Origin: Benincasa hispida
Lineage: Eukaryota > Streptophyta > Magnoliopsida > Cucurbitales > Cucurbitaceae
NCBI RefSeq assembly: GCF_009727055.1
Contig: NC_052355.1
Span: 7,332,283-7,396,282 of the forward strand
DNA length: 64,000 bases
Direction: 5' to 3'
The number at the start of each line of letters is the position of its first letter. Position 1 is the first letter of the stretch. Position numbers and translations under genes: made by a program. Positions 56,061 to 64,000 of this stretch are shown one piece after another. The notes below the pieces were generated by a model, which was given only the letters and a program-made list of their open reading frames with translations, did no database searches and was not told where the DNA came from.

Positions 56061-56625
56061 ATTAACCACAACACCAGTACTAATAGCACTGAACTTGATG
56101 TAGCGCTTTATTGTCATGTGCGATGCGAGTGATGTGGCAGTAGGAATGATGTTAGGGCAGAAGAAGGGTAATTTGATACACCCCATCTCCTACATGTCCA
56201 AAACACTAAATGACTCTCAGGAACACTACACCACTACTGAAAAAGAAATGTTGGCTGTAGTGTTTGGCATTGAAAAGTTTCGATCTTACTTAGTTGGTGC
56301 GTTAGCCACCATATACACTGACCACTTAGCCATAAAATTCTTGATGAGCAAAAAGGATGCGAAGCCAAGGTTGATAAGATGGGTGCTACTGCTACAGGAG
56401 TTTGATATTGATATCCAAGACAGAAAGGGAATAGAAAATCAGGTGCCTGACCATCTGTCTAAGCTAGAGAATCAAGAAATGCAAGCCCACGAAAGTAAAA
56501 TCAAGGACGCAGTTCCTGATGATAGCCTGTTTAGAGTTGAAGGCAGGGAACCTTGGTATGCGAACATAGTCAATTATTTAACCATAAAGCAATTCCCTGG
56601 GAAATTCAGCAAAAGAAACAGTTAA
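56061..56625 (+). pseudogene. Ty3/gypsy RNase H
   Basis: Open from 56116: [67 protein letters not shown], and [14 protein letters not shown]. Asp, Glu and Asp residues typical of the gypsy RNase H core (CDASD, TEKEML, YTDH) are all visible. It degrades the RNA strand after minus-strand synthesis. The frame is the one used by integrase and the 3' ORF. A stop precedes it at 56102 and another ends it at 56623. Confidence 0.88.
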
Positions 56626-57834
56626 TTCATGATAGCAAGTTTTATTTTTTGGGATGAACCATTTCTATATAAACAAGGCCCTGACTCCATAATGCGTCGA
56701 TGTGTTCCGGAGGAGGAGACACAACGCATATTAGCTGAGTGTCATGACTCTTCGTATGGAGGGCATTTCGGTGGGCAAAGAACTGTAGCGAAAGTCCTTC
56801 AAAGTGGATACTTTTGGGCCACCCTCTTTAAAGACGCGAGGGAGTTTGTTCGAAAATGTGACCCCTGTTAACGCACCGGGAATATTTCTTCAAGGGATGC
56901 AATGCCCTTGAACAATATTCTCAAAGTTGAACTATTTGATGTTTAGGGCATAGATTTTATGTGACCTTTTCCCCTGTCCTGTGGCCAACAGTACATCCTG
57001 CTTGCATTAGATTATGTATCTAAGTGTGTAGAAGCAGTAGCCTGTGCTAGGAATGATTCGTCCACTGTAACTAAGTTTCTTACCAGGAACATCTTTACAC
57101 ATTATGGAATGCCAAGAGCCCTAACAAGCGACGCAGGTACGCACTTCATTAATCACATCATTTCCAAATTACTTGCAAAATCTAATGTCAGACATAAGAT
57201 CACCACTGCTTACCACCCACTAATAAATGATCAAGTGGAAGTATCAAATCGAGAAATCAAGTCTATCTTGGAGAAAGTCATCAATGCAATGCGAAAGGAT
57301 TGGACACAGAGGCTGGATGAAGCGCTCTGGGCCTACAGGTCTACATAAAAAACTCCTATAGGTATGTCTCCATACTCTCTTGCATTTGGAAAAGCCTATC
57401 ATTTACCTTTAGAGTTGAAGCACAAGGCGTTTTGGGCAGTTAAGAAGTCAAACATGAACTTAGACGCCACAGGCGCTCAACGCAAACTTCAGCTCAACGA
57501 GCTCGAGGAGTGGAGATTGAATGCGTACGAGAACAACAAGCTGTACAAAGAAAAGACAAAGCGTTGGCATGACCAACGCATCAGTAAGAAAGAACTTGTT
57601 GTTGGCCAAAAAGTTCTATTATTCAATTCACGACTGCGTTTGTTTCTAGGAAAACTAAAATCCAGGTCGTCAGGACCCTTTATCATTAAGACAATCTTCC
57701 CATATGGAGTTGTGGAAATAACACGAGAAGATGGCACCAACGCATTCAAAGTAAACGGCCAAAGAGTGAAGCCTTACTTTGAAGATGGACTGGAATGCCA
57801 AAAGTCATCTCTCACACTATGCGAAGCCAGTTGA
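56626..57834 (+). pseudogene. Ty3/gypsy integrase
   Basis: Zinc-binding domain with CHDSSYGGHFGGQRT and CDPC (His-His-Cys-Cys). The catalytic core has GIDFM, LTSDAGTHF and EVSNREIKSILEK, so the D-D-E residues are present, as is YHPLINDQVEVSN. The C-terminal region is [43 protein letters not shown], and an SGPFIIK...GVVEI segment typical of Athila, ending at 57832. Stops at 56869, 56943, 56962 (TGG to TGA) and 57346 break it. The mutation load is light for such an element. Integrase inserts the cDNA into the host genome. Confidence 0.9.
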
Positions 57835-58491
57835 GGCCCGCGTCAAAGTATCCCTGCGTTTGCATCGTCATATATTCCAAGGACGCTTCCTCTATCCTTG
57901 TCTTTTTGCATTCTGTATTTTACGATGCGTTTGAGTTTGCTGAGTTATTTGTTTGGTTGTTTTAAGATTAATTGTTCTTTGCTTTTGCTTTTATAAAAAT
58001 TGGAAACTTGTTTGTTTTTCTTTAAAAGTTGTATATGATCAAGTTGGGAATAATGGACACGTTAGACGCAAGTCTAACGCATGGCCCAGTTGAAGGGACA
58101 AGTCTTGAGAACAAAAAAACACTCGAGTATTTAGATAACCAAGACATCCCTTCAGCTTTACTTTATTACAGATGTCAGGCGCCGCCTGACGTCAGCCACT
58201 ACGCCTCTCTCAGCCTAAAAAATGACCCAACGATTCGAAGCCTTCTTCTTCTTCATTTTCACTCTCGAGCTCTCTGAAACAAAAAAAAAAAAAAAAAAAA
58301 AAACCTCTCTGTCTGTCTCTTATACACATCTAGATGTGTATAAGAGACAGATATATGGCCCAACGATTCGAAGCCTTCTTCTTCTTCATTTTCACTCTCG
58401 AGCTCTCTGAAACAAAAAAAAAAAAAAAAAAAAAAAAACCTAACCTCTCCGTCTCCATCGCTTTCAATTCGCTCGAGCTTCTGCAGCCACA
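57835..58491 (+). other. Spacer between integrase and 3' ORF, with adapter chimera
   Basis: Non-coding, rich in ACGC words (GACGCAAGTCTAACGCATG). About 80 bp (58226-58310, ending in a run of 23 A) recur at 58359-58440 on the other side of the adapter palindrome. The true spacer is therefore about 130 bp shorter. The short frame at 58029 has no domain. Confidence 0.75.
58313..58350. other. Tn5/Nextera mosaic-end adapter junction (artefact)
   Basis: CTGTCTCTTATACACATCT plus its exact reverse complement, with the flanking ~80 bp duplicated. The frames at 58222 (plus) and 58259 (minus) that contain SYTHLDVYKRQ come from it. Confidence 0.98.
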
Positions 58492-60213
58492 ATGTCGTCC
58501 ACCTTAGATAGTCAGAACCAGACCATGAGCTTTGGGAATGACTCACTGGTAAGCTCCTATTCCTCGTCCTCTGTTTCGATTTCACCTCCCCTGAACCAAC
58601 CACCTCATTCACCCATCCTCATATCTTCCCCTAGGATTCCTCATACCCTAGTGGGCACCCCTCCATTTACTCCACCCATACCACCCTCTGACAGTCCTGC
58701 GTCAGAGCGCAATCTTGAAGAGTTGGTAGAATTGGCTCGATTGGACGAGCAAGAGGTTTTTGGTGCGATCTTGGCGTCCCTCAATCAAAGCCAAGAGGAA
58801 GAGCAAGTGATACATTCAAACCCACCTAATGCATCACTTGAGTTAGACGAAGTGAAGCGGTATGCTATGATGCTTGAAGAGGAATTAGAAGAAGAAAAAA
58901 GGGAAGAAGAAAATAGAGAAAGGAGAATTGGCCCTGACGCGTCTCTACCACGCTCATCCGACACAAATGAAGGGCCATTAAAATAAAAAATAGTAACAAG
59001 AAAAAGAAGAATGATATTGGAGGAAGAAGAAGATGAGCAATCTGCATCTGGACTTGAGGGTGCAACGCATGAAAACAGCTCAAGGCACAACGCACTAGAG
59101 CAGGAATTGGAAGACTACCAGCCCGCAAGGCAAGGGCGAAGGAAGACGAATCTCCAAAGGGAATTGGAGAATGAACTGAGAGAACTGGCAAGGGAAGCAA
59201 AAGAACATGCGGCAAGAAAAGGCAAGTTAATCGATGCGTTACCTAATAAGACATCGGGAAGAAAGCGTCAATTTAGTGACATACTCGTAGAAAAGGGCTT
59301 CTTTCCCGAACGTCACCCACTGCCAATTTACATAACTGATTTAATAAACGCATTGGGGTGGAATCAGTTCTGCGTTGGGCACACCTGTATTTGGCTCAAC
59401 CTCGTTCGCATGTTCTACAACAATGAGTTGGATATGGAGAAGAACACAACTTTTGTTGATGGGGTGTTAGTGCGTTTCTCAGCTGACAAAATAAACGAAG
59501 TGTTCAACATTGACAGTAATCTGGACGCGGAAGGAAATCACATCTTGGAGCAGCCTACGCCAAGCCAATTAGAAGATGCGTTAAGGACAGTAGCCAAACC
59601 TGGAAGCAAATGGTAAACATCGAGAAACGGGGCAAAAATGTTAGCTTCCAGGAATTTAACTCCAGACGCGAATTTGTGGTATTACTTGATCAAACGGAGC
59701 ATCATGCCTACAATGCATGATGAGACATTATCAAAGGAACGCGTCCTGGCTACCTATTGCATCATGCAGTGCATCCCTTTGGAGGTTGGAAGAATTATAA
59801 GGGAACAGATCAAAGCCATCAAGACTAAGCCACGAGGGCAACTCTACTTTCCATGGCTGATCTGTGCACTATGCGAACGCGGGGGCATCCCTCTTGGGGA
59901 TGATCATGAAGATATTGATGGCTTGATAGACATAAAGTTAGTAAGGCGTCTACTTCGCGGTTCGCTGCATCAACCTGCCTTACCTACCAAGGAAGTGGCA
60001 ACCAAGCCTCGATCATCCAAACGTGCCCCGAAAAGAAGATGCGTCCAGATTCTTGAACACAACGATCAAGCTTCAGAGCACGAAGAATATGAAGCTGAGC
60101 TTGAACATCCGGTTGAAGAAGCAAACCACCCCTCAATCTTACTTTCCATAACCCATCATTGGCCCCGCCAGAAGGGAGTCATGATCAAATGCACCAATAA
60201 CCAACTCATATAG
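58492..60213 (+). pseudogene. Athila 3' ORF, plant transposon-protein domain
   Basis: One frame of 574 codons interrupted only by stops at 58984 (TAA) and 59614 (TAA). Residues 1-60 are Ser/Pro-rich. About 80-240 are strongly acidic and coiled-coil-like, with repeated EEELEEEKREEEN and ELENELRELAREAKEH. From about 255 comes a globular domain (FVDGVLVRFSADKINEVFNI, then LTPDANLWYYLIKRSIMPT, LSKERVLATYCIMQ and LYFPWLICALCERGGIP). The last part matches what I know as the 'putative plant transposon protein' domain found with Athila-type elements. Its position after integrase is that of the env-like ORF. Function is unknown; I see no convincing signal peptide or membrane span. Frame retention suggests recent coding ability. 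Confidence 0.72.
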
Positions 60214-61830
60214 ATCAGGACATCCCTTATTCCCTTCCTTCGCCCGCAACGCAAGTCCAATTCCACAGCTTCTGTGCCTCCTTCAATAATTTTTGAGCCA
60301 ACTGGGCTAGGGTTAAGCAACGCAGCAAATTTTGAAGAACCGAGTTGAAGAAAATGAAGAACCAACACCACACTCAACGCAGTGCTGACTTAGAAAGAGT
60401 TTGAAAACTTTTTATCATATGATCAGCTCAGACCACTAGCTGCATCTATCCGAAGGTCTTCAGCAACAGAATCGGGGTTCTAAGGGATTATCTAAGGCAG
60501 CAAACCAAGATGGAATGCAAGACCAATTTTGTTTACACAACGCAATACATCAATCAGGTCTTGGTTGGAATGTTTGCTCTGCCTCCACTACCTACCCATC
60601 TTAGAAACCCTTGCGTTTACTGGATGAAGACCTTGAAGGAAGAAGGCAGAGATGACATGCCAGCACAATAGAGTTTATGGGGTGGTTCGGTTATTTCTGT
60701 AATTTTGAGTTTAATTGTTCTTTGTATCTGCTTGAACTTGTTTGTTTACTTTATGTGATTTATGAAAAATGAATGGAGAAATTCCCTGATCATTTGTGTA
60801 TCCTTGCGTTTTGACTTGGCATACTTGATTTTTTTCTTTAGATATTTTCTAAGCTTGTGCTCTGCTTGACCTCCAATGATATTACAACTATATGAAGATC
60901 TAATAAGCATATAGAGGTAGGCGATGTTAGGAAAAAGTGTAAAAAGTCAGACAAGCCTAAACTATCTCTAAAAGGTTATTCTACTTTCTAACGCGTGCAA
61001 GCTTTAAGTCTTAAAACTCCTTTCAGATCTCTCAAAGCCTTTTTGAAATTTTGTTCTCTTTTAGCGAAAATGAGGATTTAGCTCGATCTCCAAATTTGGG
61101 ATGAGTATCAGCTCATCCTGCAAATTTGGGGATGAGAGCAATCCGTAGTTAAGACGCATCCGAAGCGACATTTTGATACATCATTAAAGAAAGGGGACAA
61201 ATAAGAAAAATATTAAACCGCGACTCCTCTATCATGTATTTCAAAAGAAAAACCCTAAAATGGCATGAGTTAGTTGGAAGAGGCACTTAGTCCGTAGTTG
61301 GATGCTTCGCATGACACCCCGTGGGGGAAGCCAAAACGAAAGTTAATTCTCCCTAGACCAATGCGTCCCATATAACTCCTCTATCTAGTCTGAAGAAATT
61401 ATATCTTGAAACGCATGAATATTAGATATGAGTTTAGTTGTGAAGAGTTCTCACCCATAGTTGGATGCTCGCATGACACCCGTGGGGGCAAGCCAAAACG
61501 AAAGTGGGATACCTGGAACAATGCATGGGTAAGTAGGTTCATAATATTTTTTCTTTTTATATGGCATTTATTGTAAAAAGAGCATCTAACACATTGCTGG
61601 TTTAGAAAAAAAAAAAGGAATGTTTTGAGAGATGAAAGGAGTTGTGATAAAAGGCCTGTTGCACCTGAAACTAAACATTAGTCCTTTTAAGAAAAGAGTC
61701 AATCTGAGTTATATTTTCCAAACTCTTATCTCAAGCTTATGACTGAATATGATGAGAGGCGAACTCTGCACACTTAAGAGAAAGGAGATAACAAATAATT
61801 ATTTTGAAATGCTTGAGGATAAACATTGTT
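60214..61830 (+). other. 3' untranslated region of gypsy element
   Basis: No open frame of note. A TCCGTAGTTRRGACGCATCC- or CCRTAGTTGGATGCTYGCATGACACC-like block occurs three times (about 61140, 61290, 61455). The last two are followed by GTGGGGGMAGCCAAAACGAAAG. Fragments at 60440-60660 read as a decayed peptide region (LEDLKEEGRDDMPAQ) in frames continuing the 3' ORF. Confidence 0.6.
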
Positions 61831-61843
61831 CAAATTTGGGGGT
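61831..61843 (+). promoter_or_regulatory. Polypurine tract of gypsy element
   Basis: CAAATTTGGGGGT immediately before the LTR start TGTGATAAC; an AATTTGGGGG tract is typical of Athila-like elements. Confidence 0.7.
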
Positions 61844-63343
61844 TGTGATAACTTGTAGAAATACAAGTTATTTTTGCTATTAAGTTGGAACAACTAAGGT
61901 TTTTAATGATAAATTCTCCTCATTTTTAGAAGAAACGCATGGATTTATTCAAACATTAGCAAATGCATACAAAAGAAGTTTTATTACTAAATATTGCGGC
62001 ACTAATGCATTGTATTGCAGGATTTCAATGCGAGAATTAACGCTAACGCATTAGACAAGTGCCGCAGGAAAAGCCCTAATGCATGGGCCATGCGTCAGAG
62101 GGAGTTCAACGCAGAGAAGATACATTGATCCAGGCTGATTGTGTCACATCACCACTTGCAAGTATGGGCACCTACAGGAAGCGGCGTCTGGAAAGCTTCC
62201 AAGCAGCAGGCGGCATCTGAAAAGCTTCCGAGAGTCAGGCGGCTAACCAAGGCATGGACTTTAATGCTGACCAAGACATGGACTTTAATGCTGCCCATTC
62301 ACCAAGTGGACATGACCAACGCCTATAAATAGATGAAGTCCCACTAGAGTTAAGAAGTTGGTGAAATTATCAAGATCCTTACTCTCTGTATATTGTAGTC
62401 ATAATTCTAGTTCTGTAGAGGCTGTGCTGTGGTGCTAAATGATCAGAAGGGTTGAGAACCACCACCACCGTCGGTCAGGGAGTGGAGGAAGCTAATCTTG
62501 AGAAAGACACTTCATCCAATTCTTAAACAAGTGATTGTACACAACGAGATTGAGTCAAAGAAATATAAGAGATTGTATTCTTTGGCTTGACTCAGTTTCC
62601 TTCCTCTCATTTATCACTTTCATTCCATTTGATTAAATATTGCTTTTGTAAAGACTCTCTGTTTCTTTATAAAATTCATATGTTTAATCCATCATACTTG
62701 CCATTGTTTATTTCTTATTTATGTTGAATGCATTAATACTTTATGCACAACTTCATTCTAAAGCTCAAGCCAACTTGACAAATTGGTAAAAGCATCTTTA
62801 ACTTAGATTGTTTGAAAGAATAACTAAGCTGCATTAAGTAGGATGCCTAATACAGCTAGAGATAGACTTATTGGTGTCTATTGCATTTTGTGTTAGACGC
62901 ATGCATCCTAGAGATAGGCTTTGTATGTTATTCCCGTTGAGAAATGTTGAACAAAGTCTAACGCATAAACAAAAGATAAGCAAATCATCCCATCTCATTC
63001 ACATCACATCCTAGTTGATCACACTCATCTTAGACCAACGCGTCCACTTACCTTAAACTCCATTTTCGCATGATCCATCATTCACCACTCAACTCTTTTG
63101 TATCTTCTTGCAGAGGCACAACAATTTAGTGTAAATAATACATTTCTCACATTCATTTAGGAAAACCCCTACAGTAGATACAACGCAAGGTCTGCGTTTG
63201 GTTAACTGAATCCCTGAGTTCGACCCTGGACTTACCAGGAACCTAAATTAGATTTATACTTGGGTCTTGTCTAGGAAAACTTGAATGTCATAAGTAAGAG
63301 CTGTGTGCATCTGTGCATATATCTAACGCCTCAACGCGTCACA
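61844..63343 (+). mobile_element. 3' LTR of Athila-type gypsy element
   Basis: Begins TGTGATAACTTGTAG after the polypurine tract. TATAAATA at 62324 is a good TATA box, with GCCTATAAATAGATGAAG around it. The CCCTGAGTTCGACCCTGGAC block at 63211 is the kind of sequence found near the end of such LTRs. The right end is uncertain; CGCGTCACA at 63343 is the best guess because the word repeat starts shortly after, and no second LTR exists here for comparison. The 63-codon frame at 62141 is not a gene. Confidence 0.62.
61850..61869 (+). other. GAAA-loop hairpin at gypsy LTR start
   Basis: AACTTGTAGAAATACAAGTT: a perfect 8-bp stem around GAAA, six bases inside the LTR. Confidence 0.6.
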
Positions 63344-64000
63344 GCCACTTAAACGCATCAAAGCATAAATGTACCATATGTACTTAGAACTTATTTTTCT
63401 AATTTATTTATACAATACACTCCTAAAGCAAATCACAATAGCAATGAACAGCAAGCCTTAGCACCGCTCCATCGTGCAGTTCTTGCATCCATCGCTTAGC
63501 TCCCACGCCCCATTGTATAGCTCAATCGTTTAGTAAATGATCTCTTGCATAGCCTATTGCTTAACTGCCATGCCCATTGTTTAGCACCAACGCCTTATCA
63601 TCTAACGCATCTGCTTATCACATAGCATCATCACCCAGCATCTGTGTCTATCGCACAACGCCCATCGCTTAGTATTCTGCCTATCGTGTAGCGCATCTAC
63701 TCATCGTGTAGCACCATCATGTAGTCTATCGCCCAGCGCTCGTGCATCATCTAGCATCTACGCTCATCATCTCGCGCTCGCTTAATGCTTAATGCTATCA
63801 TCTATTCCTATCGTCTAGTGCTGTCATCCAGCTTCTATGCATATCGTCTAGTGCTCACACTTATCTTGTAGCTCTATCGTTTAATGCCACCTGAAGCTAC
63901 ACGATCGTCTAGCGCATCGCTCATTTGCTATACGATCGCCTACCACGTCGCTTATTTGCCACACGATTACCTACCTCACTGTTTATTTGCTACACGATCG
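63344..64000 (+). repeat. Degenerate ATCGTCTAGCG/CACGATCG word repeat
   Basis: From about 63450 words such as ATCGCTTAGC, ATCGTGTAGCGC, ATCATCTAGC, ATCGTCTAGTGC and TACACGATCG recur every 15 to 25 bp to the window edge. They are the same words as in 14930-15470, with three TTTGCTAYACGATCG-like copies at the end. There is no gene. It probably belongs to another element running off the window. Confidence 0.7.

Noticed and set aside
58281..58438. Long A-runs considered as retrogene poly(A) tails
   Set aside because: They lie in a gypsy spacer and are two copies of one locus duplicated by the adapter join; no processed gene precedes them.
58222..58612. Overlapping frames at 58222-58410 (+) and 58259-58612 (-)
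   Set aside because: Both translate the adapter palindrome and poly(A)/poly(T) runs.

Overview
This window looks like repeat-rich plant nuclear DNA. Nearly everything recognisable is retrotransposon. The host is inferred, not shown, to be a cucurbit: the AT-rich background, the TATCAGTGATAG-type words near 2.8, 3.7 and 4.6 kb, and the style of the Ty1/copia polyproteins are what I associate with Cucurbitaceae. I found no intact host gene, tRNA, rRNA or CRISPR array. Almost every long open frame is a piece of a decayed gag-pol gene or a by-product of repeats.

Layout. 1-5.3 kb is AT-rich non-coding DNA with a short TRIM-like LTR remnant (822-1012), a pyrimidine tract, and a complete 660-bp hAT-type MITE (3888-4547) with an 8-bp target duplication. 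5.3-52.0 kb is a stack of Ty1/copia elements with about 2-kb LTRs. Copy A (5950-14209, +) lacks its 3' end. Copy G (15791-19624, -) is a gag remnant plus LTR. Copy H (19625-20423, +) is a remnant. A tandem LTR-internal-LTR-internal-LTR array (20424-45392) contains copies Z and D, and copy B (25078-33515) is nested inside Z. An inverted LTR follows (to 46049). Copy E (46050-52012) is interrupted by a 1.86-kb solo LTR, F, with a perfect GTGGG target duplication. 53.6-63.3 kb is a 5'-truncated Ty3/gypsy element of Athila type, with gag, protease, RT, RNase H, integrase, an extra 3' ORF and a 3' LTR. The window ends in a degenerate ATCGTCTAGCG-word repeat that also occurs at 14.9-15.5 kb.

All the elements are dead. 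Stops and frameshifts are everywhere, and most copies also have a distinct reverse-transcriptase lesion: YVED in A, loss of the motif-A aspartate in B, Asp to Asn in D, an in-frame 48-bp duplication of YVDD in E, and deletion of the catalytic DD region in the gypsy element. The copia leaders between primer-binding site and gag carry three conserved, unexplained structures: an array of TTATAA/TTATAA hairpins spaced about 50-70 bp, arrays of CGATCG words, and a duplicated motif around a GTGAGATC block. These are the best candidates for undescribed biology here.

Assembly quality matters when reading this window. Three back-to-back copies of the 19-bp Tn5/Nextera mosaic end (14210, 49528, 58313) are adapter-driven joins. 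A single N at 15224 sits between two identical 27-bp copies, and there is an 85-N gap at 9880. Junctions at these places should not be read as biology.
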